Source: Gemmataceae bacterium (lineage in GTDB: Bacteria > Planctomycetota > Planctomycetia > Gemmatales > Gemmataceae). From it: 56,959 nucleotides of DNA. The position numbers were made by a program, and so were the translations under genes. The stretch is from NCBI GenBank assembly GCA_009692065.1, contig SHZY01000014.1, positions 1-56,959 on the forward strand. The letters run 5' to 3'. The notes under the pieces are model-generated. The model was not told the origin of the DNA, did no database searches, and saw nothing but the letters and a program-made list of their open reading frames with translations. Shown here piece after piece: positions 24,981 through 33,623 of the stretch (within the stretch, counting starts at the first letter, position 1; each line of letters begins with the position of its first letter).

Positions 24981-26297
24981 ATGAACGCGTTTTTCCCCAG
25001 ACTGTTGCTGGCATGCGTCCTGTGTAGCGCGATTGCCGAACGCAGCGGTGCTCAGGACTGGCCGCAATGGCGTGGGCCGCTCGGCACCGGCGTCGCTCCC
25101 GCCGCCAATCCGCCGCTCACCTGGAGCGACAACAAGAACATTCGCTGGAAGGCCGCCATTCCCGGCAAGGGGCATGGCACCCCCATCGTCTTTGGCGAGC
25201 GCATCTTTCTGACCACGGCCATCCCGTTCGGCGAGGCGGTCAAGCCGCGCCTGCCGCCGCGCCTGGGCGCCCACGACAATTTCGCCATGACGCGCCACCA
25301 CGAGTTCGTCGTCCTTGCGATTAACCGTAAGGACGGCAAGATTCTCTGGCAGCAAACGATGCACAAGGACTTGCCGCACGAGGCCGGCCATGTTACCGCA
25401 AGCCTTGCGTCGGCGTCCCCCGTCACCGATGGCGAGCGCGTCTTCGCATCCTTTGGCTCGCGCGGTCTGTATTGCCTGGACATCCACGGCAAGCAGCTCT
25501 GGAAGAAGGACCTCGGCGAGATGCACACCAAGCACGGCCATGGCGAGGGGAGTTCGCCGGCCCTCCACGGCGATACCCTGATCATCAACTGGGACCACGA
25601 AGAACAATCGTTTCTGCTCGCCCTCGACAAGCGCACTGGCAAGCAGCGCTGGCGCATCGCCCGCCCCGAAGATTCCTCCTGGGCGACCCCGATCGTCGTC
25701 GAGCATGCCGGCAAGCCTCAGGTGATCGTTCCCGGCACCAAGCGCCTGCGCGGCTATGACCTCGCCAACGGCGCCGTCCTCTGGGAGTGTGCCGGACTGT
25801 CGTCCAATATCGTGTCCTCGCCCGTGTCCGCGGGCGGCGTCGTCTATGCCGGCAGCAGCTACGAGACGCGCAATCTGCTGGCCATTCGCCTCGACGGCGC
25901 CACGGGAGACATCACGGGCAACAAGCAAGTTCTGTGGAGCCGGCGCCGTGGTTGTCCGTACGTCCCCTCGCCGCTCCTGTACGGGGACTCTCTTTACACC
26001 ATGCAGCATTACCAGGGACTCATTTCACGCCTCGATATCAAGACCGGCGAAGACCAGGGCGGCCCATTTCGCCTTGACGTCATCGACAACGTCTACGCCT
26101 CTCCCGTCGGCGCCGCCAACCGGATCTACGTCACCAGCCTCGATGGCGTCACGCAAGTCCTGAGTCACGGCGAAGAAAAACTCAAAATGCTCGCCGTAAA
26201 CCGCCTCAGCGACCACTTCAGCGCCTCGGCCGCCCTCGCCGGCCGCGAATTGTACCTCCGCGGCGAACGCACCCTTTACTGCATTGCGGAAGATTGA
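24981..26297 (+). CDS. Secreted PQQ-type beta-propeller (BamB-like) protein
   Basis: This 438-aa protein has a signal peptide (PRLLLACVLCSAIAERSGAQ) and starts with the WPQWRGP motif common to planctomycete PQQ-propeller proteins. Blades repeat the pattern 'G...W', for example VLAINRKDGKILWQQT, YCLDIHGKQLWKKD, LALDKRTGKQRWRI and YDLANGAVLWECAG. These proteins are built like BamB or alcohol dehydrogenase propellers but lack recognisable quinoprotein catalytic residues. An AGGAGGG ribosome site precedes the ATG. Likely a periplasmic scaffold; partner unknown. Confidence 0.85.
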   Translation: MNAFFPRLLLACVLCSAIAERSGAQDWPQWRGPLGTGVAPAANPPLTWSDNKNIRWKAAIPGKGHGTPIVFGERIFLTTAIPFGEAVKPRLPPRLGAHDNFAMTRHHEFVVLAINRKDGKILWQQTMHKDLPHEAGHVTASLASASPVTDGERVFASFGSRGLYCLDIHGKQLWKKDLGEMHTKHGHGEGSSPALHGDTLIINWDHEEQSFLLALDKRTGKQRWRIARPEDSSWATPIVVEHAGKPQVIVPGTKRLRGYDLANGAVLWECAGLSSNIVSSPVSAGGVVYAGSSYETRNLLAIRLDGATGDITGNKQVLWSRRRGCPYVPSPLLYGDSLYTMQHYQGLISRLDIKTGEDQGGPFRLDVIDNVYASPVGAANRIYVTSLDGVTQVLSHGEEKLKMLAVNRLSDHFSASAALAGRELYLRGERTLYCIAED

Positions 26298-26342
26298 TGG
26301 GTCGCCGAATGGACGCAGCTCATGACGGTTCTCTATTGCCGA

Positions 26343-26708
26343 TCACGGCACGTAGGTGATGGTATCTTGGTAAACCTGTGGCGCGCCTGCATGCGCGACG
26401 AGTTCCAGATGCTCGACGATTTCCTTGATTGAAAAACCGACGCTGATGACAAACACGCCCGGCGAGTGACGGCCTGATTGCACGTGTTGGGCTAGGTGGC
26501 CCGGCATCGTGTGCACATCTTCTGTCAGAAGAATGCGGCCTTCGCGTTCGGCCCAAAGTAGGAGCGATGCATCATCAGTTCCGAGTGGCAAATCCGGAGA
26601 ATCTCCGACGCGCGTGGCATCAATCGGCAGGCCGCCCAGCGTATTGTGCCGCGCGATGGCTGACCAAAGCGGCCCACGCAGGTGCTCATCGAGGATGAAA
26701 CGCAACAT
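26343..26708 (-). CDS. DUF5615 PIN-like protein (toxin-like)
   Basis: This 121-aa protein reads FILDEHLRGPLW at its start, then TDDASLLLWAEREGRILLTE, the DUF5615 pattern, a PIN-like nuclease fold with acidic residues DE, DD and ED. It starts 3 nt after the DUF433 gene upstream, and the pair is a known toxin-antitoxin-like arrangement in bacteria. The activity is inferred to be RNase but is not shown. Confidence 0.75.
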   Translation of the reverse strand: MLRFILDEHLRGPLWSAIARHNTLGGLPIDATRVGDSPDLPLGTDDASLLLWAEREGRILLTEDVHTMPGHLAQHVQSGRHSPGVFVISVGFSIKEIVEHLELVAHAGAPQVYQDTITYVP

Positions 26709-26711
26709 CGC

Positions 26712-27032
26712 TCAGGACCCTTCCGCGGGCTGCGTTGCCTCAAGTCGTTGCCGCAACGAAGCCAAAGGGAGGCGGTTGGGATTCGCGGTTCGCTGTTGGC
26801 TCAATTCGTCTCGACAGGAAGCCGCATAGGCGTCTACCTCGGCCCGGTTCTCCAGATAGAATGCGATCACTTTGTGAATCAGCGCGAGCTTCAAGTCGGG
26901 AAACTGGCACGCCAACATCTCTGCGGAGTAGCCTTCGTTGTAGTAGTGAACAACGTGATACAGGCCGACCCGATGGCCCGTCAGCCGGATTTCGCCGGTG
27001 GTTTCGCGAGTGAGGAAATCAGGCAGGGTCAT
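26712..27032 (-). CDS. DUF433 protein (antitoxin-like)
   Basis: This 106-aa protein carries the DUF433 helix-turn-helix-like core: GEIRLTGHRVGLYHVVHYYN, EGYSAEMLACQFPDLKLALI and HKVIAFYLENRAEVDAY. DUF433 proteins usually lie directly upstream of DUF5615 genes, as here, and are thought to be the DNA-binding antitoxin of the pair. The C-terminal tail is polar. The 262 nt upstream, to the divergent DUF1501 gene, hold no other gene. Confidence 0.78.
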   Translation of the reverse strand: MTLPDFLTRETTGEIRLTGHRVGLYHVVHYYNEGYSAEMLACQFPDLKLALIHKVIAFYLENRAEVDAYAASCRDELSQQRTANPNRLPLASLRQRLEATQPAEGS

Positions 27033-27294
27033 GGGATTCTCCGGTGGAATGGTTCCTTGCTTTTATTATTGCACTGCACGCCGTCGCTTGTCCAGAACAT
27101 CTCACCGCCGACCCTTCGGAATCGGCAGATCCCGCCTTAAACGGTGGTCGAGGAGGAACACGTAGTCGGTCGCCGTGTGGGCATGCAAGCCATTTACAGG
27201 CTGACCATATCCACAATTCTTGTTGCCCCCCGCGCTCGCTTCCGTTACGATAAAGCGGCATCGAAGTGGACTCCAGAATGATGCGGGGGCATTC

Positions 27295-28665
27295 ATGATG
27301 ACTCCAACGCGAGCGCCGCTAGCGCTGTCACGCCGCCGCGAATTCCTGCAGGTCGGCACCCTCGGCCTCGGGGCGTTGAGTCTGTCGGGCCTGCTGCGTG
27401 CCCGCGCCGAAGCGGCGAACGAGGGAAAGACCGCCAGAGACACATCGGTCGTCTTTCTCTTCCTCACCGGCGGCCCCAGCCACATCGAAACCTTTGATCC
27501 GAAGATGACCGCCCCGGCCGAATACCGCAGCATCACCGGCGAAACGGCGACGCGCATCCCCGGCGTCACCTTCGGCGGCACGTTCCCGCAGCTCGCCCAG
27601 TGCGCACACCGAATGGCCGTGGTCCGATCGTTCAGCCATGAGACGAGCGATCACACCCGCGCCGTCCAGCAAGTGATCCGCGGCGGCAACTCCGGCGAAG
27701 CAGGCATGGGCGCCATCATGGCCCGGCTGCGCGGTACCAGTCATCCGGCTTCGGGCATGCCGACGCATATCTATCTCAACGAAACCGAACTCGACCCGCA
27801 GTTCGACAAGGAACGCCAGCGCTTGCTCGAAGCCGCCGGCCCCGGCCAACTCGGCGGCGGTTACGCTCCCTTCCCGCTGGGCTTCAATAGTCCCGTGAGC
27901 CGTGACTTGCAACTGTGTGTTTCCCGGCGATGTCTGGAAGATCGCCGCGCGATGCGAAGTGCCTTCGACCAGGTAGCCCGCGAAGTCGATACCGACGGCA
28001 GCCTGGCCACGCTTGACCGGTTCGATCAGCAGGCGTTCGAAATTCTCGTGGGCAGATCGCGCGGCGCGTTCGACCTTTCCCGCGAGGATCCTCGCATCGT
28101 GGCACGGTACGACACGCGCCGGTATCAAACGGGAATCAAGGAATACCGTTCGTCGCCCTTGGGACTGCAATTGCTGCTTGCGCGCCGGCTATGCGAGGCG
28201 GGTTGCGGGTTCGTCACCATCCACAATCCCGGCTGGGACATGCACGGCGGCGACACGCAGTTGAACATGCGCCGCGGCATGGACGAACTGGGCCGGCCTC
28301 TGGATCACGCCGTCGCCGCCTTCCTGGAAGACGTTGAGCAGCGGGGCTTGAGCCAAAAGATTCTGCTGGTGATCACCGGCGAGTTTGGCCGCACGCCAAG
28401 GATCAACGCGAGCGGCGGCCGCGACCATTGGCCGCAACTGAGCACCCTGGCCCTGGCCGGCGGCGGCCTGCGCATGGGGCAGATCGTCGGTGAATCGACG
28501 GCCCGCGCCGATGTCCCCAAGACCAATCCCGTCAGCATCGCCAACTTGCTGGCGACCGTGATGCACGTCCTCCTCGATGACGACGCCCGGCGCCGGATCG
28601 CTGTTCTGCCGGGCGCCGTGGCCGCCTCGGTGGCAGGCGCGCGGCCCATTGCGGGGTTGATCTGA
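27295..28665 (+). CDS. DUF1501 family secreted protein (copy 5)
   Basis: This 456-aa protein carries a twin-Arg leader (SRRREFLQVGTLGLGALSLS) after a double ATG at 27295/27298. DUF1501 features are VVFLFLTGGPSHIETFDPKM, MAVVRSFSHETSDHTRAVQQ, LLLARRLCEAGCGFVTIHNP, WDMHGG and TGEFGRTPRINASGGRDHW. The start is chosen for its distance to the twin-Arg motif; the frame is open upstream. It stands alone, without a PSD1 neighbour, and converges with the hydrolase fusion on the minus strand. Confidence 0.9.
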   Translation: MMTPTRAPLALSRRREFLQVGTLGLGALSLSGLLRARAEAANEGKTARDTSVVFLFLTGGPSHIETFDPKMTAPAEYRSITGETATRIPGVTFGGTFPQLAQCAHRMAVVRSFSHETSDHTRAVQQVIRGGNSGEAGMGAIMARLRGTSHPASGMPTHIYLNETELDPQFDKERQRLLEAAGPGQLGGGYAPFPLGFNSPVSRDLQLCVSRRCLEDRRAMRSAFDQVAREVDTDGSLATLDRFDQQAFEILVGRSRGAFDLSREDPRIVARYDTRRYQTGIKEYRSSPLGLQLLLARRLCEAGCGFVTIHNPGWDMHGGDTQLNMRRGMDELGRPLDHAVAAFLEDVEQRGLSQKILLVITGEFGRTPRINASGGRDHWPQLSTLALAGGGLRMGQIVGESTARADVPKTNPVSIANLLATVMHVLLDDDARRRIAVLPGAVAASVAGARPIAGLI

Positions 28666-28698
28666 GCGAGCCGCCGTAAAGGATGAACGATAGTGCCG

Positions 28699-31500
28699 TC
28701 ACCGCCCCATCGCCGCCCCTTCGCCGCGCGGGTCGGAACCACCGGTGAATCGCTGCGGTTGCCCTTTCGCGCCGTACTCGATCGCCAGGCCGTGGGCGTT
28801 GCCCAGGCGCATCACGCGCACCTCGTGTCCCAGCTTCGTGAGTTCGTTGCGCACGCTTTCGGGCACGCCTTCGTCCACCGCAGTGCTGTCCGGCTCGACG
28901 AAGCTCAACCGTGGCGCCGCGATTGCCTGTTGCACATCCATGCGGAAATCGATCATGTTCATGACGATTTGGGGGACCGTCTGCACAATGGTGTGGCCGC
29001 CGGGCGAACCGGTGGCGATCCACGGTTTGCCGTCGCGCAGCACGAGCATCGGGCAGAATCCGGCCAGCTTGCGTCGGCCAGGCAGCGCGTCGAGCGGATT
29101 GCCCTTGGGCTCGAAGGTGCAATATTGCATTGAGTTGTTGAGCCAGATGCCGGTGCCGGGCGCCATCACTTTGCTGCCGAACAACATGCCGAGGGTTTGC
29201 GTCGAGGTGACGACGTTGCCATGCTGATCGGCGACGACGAAGTGAGTCGTGTATTGCTCCTCCTCCTCGGAGAGACGGGCGGGGACCTGGAACGGGACCG
29301 CCTTGTTCGGCTTGATCTTGGCGGCCTCCAGCTCCCAGTGCTTCGCCGACAGCAAGCGCTCCAGCGGCGGTGGATTGTGGTCGCGATCTCCCGCGTACTG
29401 CAAGCGCGCCGCGTAGGCCAGCTTGGTCGCCTCGGCATACGTGTGCAGATAGGCTGGACTGTTGTGCTCCATCTTCTCGACGTCAAAGCGGCTCATGATG
29501 CCGAGCCGCAAGAGACCGGTCCAGGCGTTGTTCGGCAGGGGCGACGCCACCACCTTGTGGCCGCGATAGTCGATGCTGACCGCATCCCACCATTCCGCGC
29601 GATTCTTCTTGAGATCCTCGAGCGTGAGGAAGCCGCCGGCCTGGCGCATTTCCTTGTCGATCGCCGCGCCGAGCTCGCCGCCGTGAATCACCTTGGCGCC
29701 CTGTGCGGCGAGCAGCCGTAGCGAGCAAGCCAGGTCGCGTTGCACCAGCCGGTCGCCGGCTTGGAGCGGTTTGCCGTCCTTGCCGTAATAGCTCTTGGCG
29801 TGCTCGGGAAACGCTGGGAACTCGCTCTGGATATGCTTGGCCGTGTTGACACTGATGATGAAACCTTCGTCCGCCAGCTTGATGGCGGGAGCAAGAAGCT
29901 GTGGCCAGGGGAGCTTGCCATGCGCTTTCGCCAGCGTTTCCCAGGCGTTGGCGTTTCCCGGCGTGGAGACCGATTTGGCGCCTTTGCGATTCTGCAGGTA
30001 GTTGTCGGTCGGTGCGCGAAAGACATCCGCATCGGTCGCGGCGGGAAATCGGCCGCTCGAATCGAGACAACGAACGGCGTTCGCCTCGGCGTCATAGATG
30101 AGATGGACGCCGAAACCGCCCATGCCCGACATCATCGGCTCGACCACGTTCAGCGTTGCCGCCACGGCCACCGCTGCGTCAAAGGCGTTGCCTCCCGCCT
30201 CCAAGATCTCCAACCCGGCCTGCGTGGCCAGCGGATGGCCGGAGCTGATCATCCCCAGTTTGCCGACGGCCAGGCGCGTGGACGTGTTACGCTTGGCCGG
30301 CTTCTCCCGCGGTGCATACTTCAGGTGGTATTCGAGAAATGCAAGTTCCAGCTCAAGAGCCTCGGCCGTGGGGACGTGCGTCTTGCGCGCGGTCAGGAAG
30401 GCGCGATTCTTGTGGCCAAGCAAGGAGTTGACGGCCACGAGGTGATTGAGGGCCAGCCAGTTCTTGGGCGGGTCTTGCACGCCGCCGCCAACCATGACAG
30501 GGCGGGGCGCCATCAAGGCGTGCAGATCGACGAGATCGTCGCCGGCGTCGATCAATGCCTTGTAGAGACCGGTGCGAGGGTTCTTGTCCGACGGCACGCC
30601 CGCTTTGCGCTGAACCTTTGGATCGAAGCCGATGTACCAGGGCTCCCAGTAATTGACGTTCGAGTCTTTCTCGTTGAAAACAATGCCTGGATCGGACCAG
30701 ACGGCACAGGCGAAGCGTTCATCGAGGCACGACGCGAACATCGACCACTTGCCGCCGTAGGAGAGCCCGATGATGCCGATGCGATCGGGGTCAACTTCCG
30801 GCATCTGTGCGAATGCGGTGAGACAGTTGGCGGCGACGTAGGCCAGGAAAGTCAACGGTTGCCGATCTAGCGCTTTGCCGGCTTGAATCAGGGCCTCGCG
30901 TGTGTCGCTGCCCGCCTGCTCGATCGATCCGGGGGTGCCGATTGACAAGGTGACGAAACCGCGTTTGACGAGTTGCAAGCCATAGTCGTGTGTGCCGACG
31001 CCGCGTCCCTTGACGCCCTGGCCGATGCTGGTCAGCGGTTCGTAAAAGGGGACAACCACGGCGGGGAAGGGTCCTTTGCCATTCGGAATCAGAAGGTAAC
31101 CAACGACCGAGTTTCCTGAGATCGATACTTGCACTTGAACCTTGTACTCGGTGTAACCGTCGCGTTCGACCTTCGCCAGCTTCTTGATGACGGGCCGCTC
31201 GACGAGCGCCGGCCAGGCGCCAAGGCGTTTGTGCCAGCTCTTCAAGATTTCGCCGCGGCGCCGGTCCCAGTCCGCCGCCGATTTGGCAATCGAGCCATCG
31301 GCGAACTTGAGAGGCGATCGATAGGCGCCGAACTTTCCAGCGAACTCGTCGGGTGGTTGTGCGAAGGGCTCAAGCTTTTTCCACAGCGCCTTGGCTGCAT
31401 TCGGCTGATCGCCGCCAACGAGGGCCGCCGTCGGCAGCAATGCCGCCAGCAAGAAAAAGGGTAGGTACTTTTGGACAAGCTTCTGGAGTTGGCAAAACAT
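28699..31500 (-). CDS. Fusion of a secreted alpha/beta hydrolase and a gamma-glutamyltransferase-fold protein
   Basis: The 933-aa product has a signal peptide (LPFFLLAALLPTAALVGG). Residues 60-395 are an acetyl-xylan-esterase-like alpha/beta hydrolase with VVGYLLIPNGKGPFPAVVV, nucleophile elbow GIIGLSYGGKW and THVPTAEA with a late His. Residues 400-930 are a gamma-glutamyltransferase-type Ntn hydrolase: MISSGHPLATQAGLEILEAG, GNAFDAAVAVAATLNVVEP, the self-cleavage/nucleophile region QYTTHFVVADQHGN and GSPGGHTIVQTVPQI. By eye, residues that hold the gamma-glutamyl group in E. coli GGT are replaced: the Ser-Ser pair (LSSMSPT) is LAGFCPM and the binding Arg region DFREMAP is DSSGRFP. Substrate use may therefore differ. 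The frame is continuous with no sign of an internal start or stop at the join. Confidence 0.82.
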   Translation of the reverse strand: MFCQLQKLVQKYLPFFLLAALLPTAALVGGDQPNAAKALWKKLEPFAQPPDEFAGKFGAYRSPLKFADGSIAKSAADWDRRRGEILKSWHKRLGAWPALVERPVIKKLAKVERDGYTEYKVQVQVSISGNSVVGYLLIPNGKGPFPAVVVPFYEPLTSIGQGVKGRGVGTHDYGLQLVKRGFVTLSIGTPGSIEQAGSDTREALIQAGKALDRQPLTFLAYVAANCLTAFAQMPEVDPDRIGIIGLSYGGKWSMFASCLDERFACAVWSDPGIVFNEKDSNVNYWEPWYIGFDPKVQRKAGVPSDKNPRTGLYKALIDAGDDLVDLHALMAPRPVMVGGGVQDPPKNWLALNHLVAVNSLLGHKNRAFLTARKTHVPTAEALELELAFLEYHLKYAPREKPAKRNTSTRLAVGKLGMISSGHPLATQAGLEILEAGGNAFDAAVAVAATLNVVEPMMSGMGGFGVHLIYDAEANAVRCLDSSGRFPAATDADVFRAPTDNYLQNRKGAKSVSTPGNANAWETLAKAHGKLPWPQLLAPAIKLADEGFIISVNTAKHIQSEFPAFPEHAKSYYGKDGKPLQAGDRLVQRDLACSLRLLAAQGAKVIHGGELGAAIDKEMRQAGGFLTLEDLKKNRAEWWDAVSIDYRGHKVVASPLPNNAWTGLLRLGIMSRFDVEKMEHNSPAYLHTYAEATKLAYAARLQYAGDRDHNPPPLERLLSAKHWELEAAKIKPNKAVPFQVPARLSEEEEQYTTHFVVADQHGNVVTSTQTLGMLFGSKVMAPGTGIWLNNSMQYCTFEPKGNPLDALPGRRKLAGFCPMLVLRDGKPWIATGSPGGHTIVQTVPQIVMNMIDFRMDVQQAIAAPRLSFVEPDSTAVDEGVPESVRNELTKLGHEVRVMRLGNAHGLAIEYGAKGQPQRFTGGSDPRGEGAAMGR

Positions 31501-31733
31501 CAGAACGCCCCCCTTGTGAAACGACTCGATGATTCAACCCGCGCGGCGTCGATCATACCATGGAGAAACGTTACGTCGAATGAAATCGCCTTATTTGCGC
31601 GATCGACGCCTGGGCCGAATCGCATCAACGTCCGCCTTCCGCTGGCCGATCGACGCGATGGCGGATTCGTGCCGTAAGGGATTGCCTTCTTCACGATCTT
31701 CTGACAACATATCTATCAACAGGGGGGATCCAC

Positions 31734-33137
31734 GTGCAACAAACAGCAAGCATGACTCGTCGGCAGTGGCTCGGGGCGACGGGGTTCGGCGCGCTGGGGC
31801 TGAACCTGGGGACGCTGCTGCATGCCCAGGCGGCGGTTGAGCCGCGCAGCCACCCGCCGCAACGGTTGCGTGCTTGCATCTTGGTCTACCAATACGGCGG
31901 GCCAAGCCATCTCGACACATTCGATCTCAAGCCGAATGCGCCGGCGGAGATTCGCGGGGAGTTTCGACCGATCGCGACGACGGTGCCTGGCCTGCAAGTC
32001 AGCGAGCATTTGCCGCGACTTGCAGGGCTCATGCACAAGGCCGCTCTGATTCGCAGTCTGCATCACGCCAACCGTCTGCACGACGCCGCGGGCATCGAGA
32101 CGCTGACGGGCCGACCGCTGGCCGGCGGCGATCGCGAGCTGTTCGCCCCCTTGCCGCAGTTTTTTCCCAGCTATGGCAGCGCGCTGGCGTATCTTTGGCG
32201 CAGTCGGCGCCTCGATGTACCGTGCGCCGCGTTGCCGTTTCTGTTTCACAACGTCGTCGATGTGCCGTGCCAGGGGGCCGGGTTTCTCGGGGCGGCGTAC
32301 AATCCGTTCTGGATCGAAGGGGATCCCGCTAACGGCGCCTACCGCGCGGACATGTTGACGCTTCCCGGCGAACTGCCGCCGGCGCGCCTGCAACAGCGGC
32401 GCACGCTGCTCGAAGACCTGGATCGCCTCCAGGGCACGAACCACCCGGCCGGCCGACAACTCCGCCGCTTTGCTGACCGGGCCTATCAACTGCTTGAATC
32501 CGAAGCGATCCGCCGCGCTCTCGACTTGTCGCAGGAAAGCGAGCGCACGCGCGAGCGCTATGGTTACTATCCCACGACTCGCGCTTACGAAGGCGGCGGC
32601 GGCGGACTGGGCCATGGCAGGCAGATCCGTGGCCAAAACTTGCTGCTCGCCCGCCGTCTCGTCGAGGCCGGCGTCCCGTTCGTCACCATCAACGATTACA
32701 AGCAGCAGGGCCAAAACTGGGACGCCCACGGCACCGGGTTCCTCGAACACAAGCATTACCTCTTGCCCCCGTTCGATCAAAGCATGTCGGCCCTGATCGA
32801 AGACCTCGACGCCCGCGGCCTGCTGGACACCACGCTGGTCATTGCCGTCGGCGAGTTTGGCCGCACGCCGCGCATCAATGCGACAGCCGGCCGCGACCAT
32901 TGGCCCGATTGCTACTCGGTCTTTCTCGCCGGCGGCGGCGTCCGCGGCGGCTACGTGCACGGGGCCAGCGACCGCATCGGCGCCTACCCCGCTCTCGATC
33001 CCGTCACGCTCGCCGATTTCGCCGCCACCATCTTCTGGCGCTTCGGCATCGACCCCGCCACCGAAATCCACGACCTGACCGGCCGCCCCTACCGCCTCAC
33101 CGACGGCGAACCGGTTGAGCGGCTGTTTGACCGGTAG
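31734..33137 (+). CDS. DUF1501 family secreted protein (copy 6)
   Basis: This 467-aa protein starts at a GTG with GGGGGGA about 6 nt upstream; an ATG at 31752 is the alternative. The leader is MTRRQWLGATGFGALGLNLG (twin-Arg). DUF1501 motifs are CILVYQYGGPSHLDTFDLKP, ALIRSLHHANRLHDAAGIET, LLLARRLVEAGVPFVTINDY, WDAHGTGF and VGEFGRTPRINATAGRDHW. Its central region is longer in Gly (EGGGGGLGHG) than the other copies. Divergent from the hydrolase-GGT fusion across a 233-nt spacer that should hold both promoters. Confidence 0.9.
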   Translation: MQQTASMTRRQWLGATGFGALGLNLGTLLHAQAAVEPRSHPPQRLRACILVYQYGGPSHLDTFDLKPNAPAEIRGEFRPIATTVPGLQVSEHLPRLAGLMHKAALIRSLHHANRLHDAAGIETLTGRPLAGGDRELFAPLPQFFPSYGSALAYLWRSRRLDVPCAALPFLFHNVVDVPCQGAGFLGAAYNPFWIEGDPANGAYRADMLTLPGELPPARLQQRRTLLEDLDRLQGTNHPAGRQLRRFADRAYQLLESEAIRRALDLSQESERTRERYGYYPTTRAYEGGGGGLGHGRQIRGQNLLLARRLVEAGVPFVTINDYKQQGQNWDAHGTGFLEHKHYLLPPFDQSMSALIEDLDARGLLDTTLVIAVGEFGRTPRINATAGRDHWPDCYSVFLAGGGVRGGYVHGASDRIGAYPALDPVTLADFAATIFWRFGIDPATEIHDLTGRPYRLTDGEPVERLFDR

Positions 33138-33623
33138 CTTGCTACTGTGCGTTTCGTCCCATGCATCTCACCCTACCATTTCGGGGGACGCATGAAAAAA
33201 ATGGAGAAACGGGAACCGCACTTAAGTTGTTGGACATGATGGGGTTGCGATTCTAATTTTTCCGTTTCGCCACGAGAACAGGGGGTAGGGTCAACTGAGT
33301 TTGCATTTCACGGCGCGGGCTTGACACGATGGGAACTGCCGGCGATGTGCCAAGCCGGCGTCAGGCACAAATTCAATCGACTCCGCGGTCGTTCCTGCTT
33401 TGCGCGACGCTGACGGAATCGCCGAAGGTCCGCGCCGCGTGGGTTGCCTTGATCCTATTGCGTAACCCCGACCGGGAACCCACCTCGCTGGCTCATCGCC
33501 ACCCTCGCCAGCCACAACCTGGCACGGCAACGAATCAACGCAGCGCCGCTCGACCAAGCGACAAGCACGCCGGGGCCGAAGTTGGGGCGGGGAATGGGGG
33601 GCAACTGAGGTTGACAGACTGCG
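33138..33623. other. Gene-free stretch between convergent genes
   Basis: This 486-nt stretch between the convergent DUF1501 and WD40 genes shows no recognisable protein on either strand and no clear terminator. A weak hairpin (GCCGGCG and a second GCCGGCG) lies at about 33342-33360. The composition is somewhat AT-richer than the flanks at 33195-33290. Confidence 0.4.

Noticed and set aside
27033..27294. Minus-strand frame continuing upstream of DUF433
   Set aside because: The translation has no similarity to antitoxin families and begins well before the natural DUF433 start.
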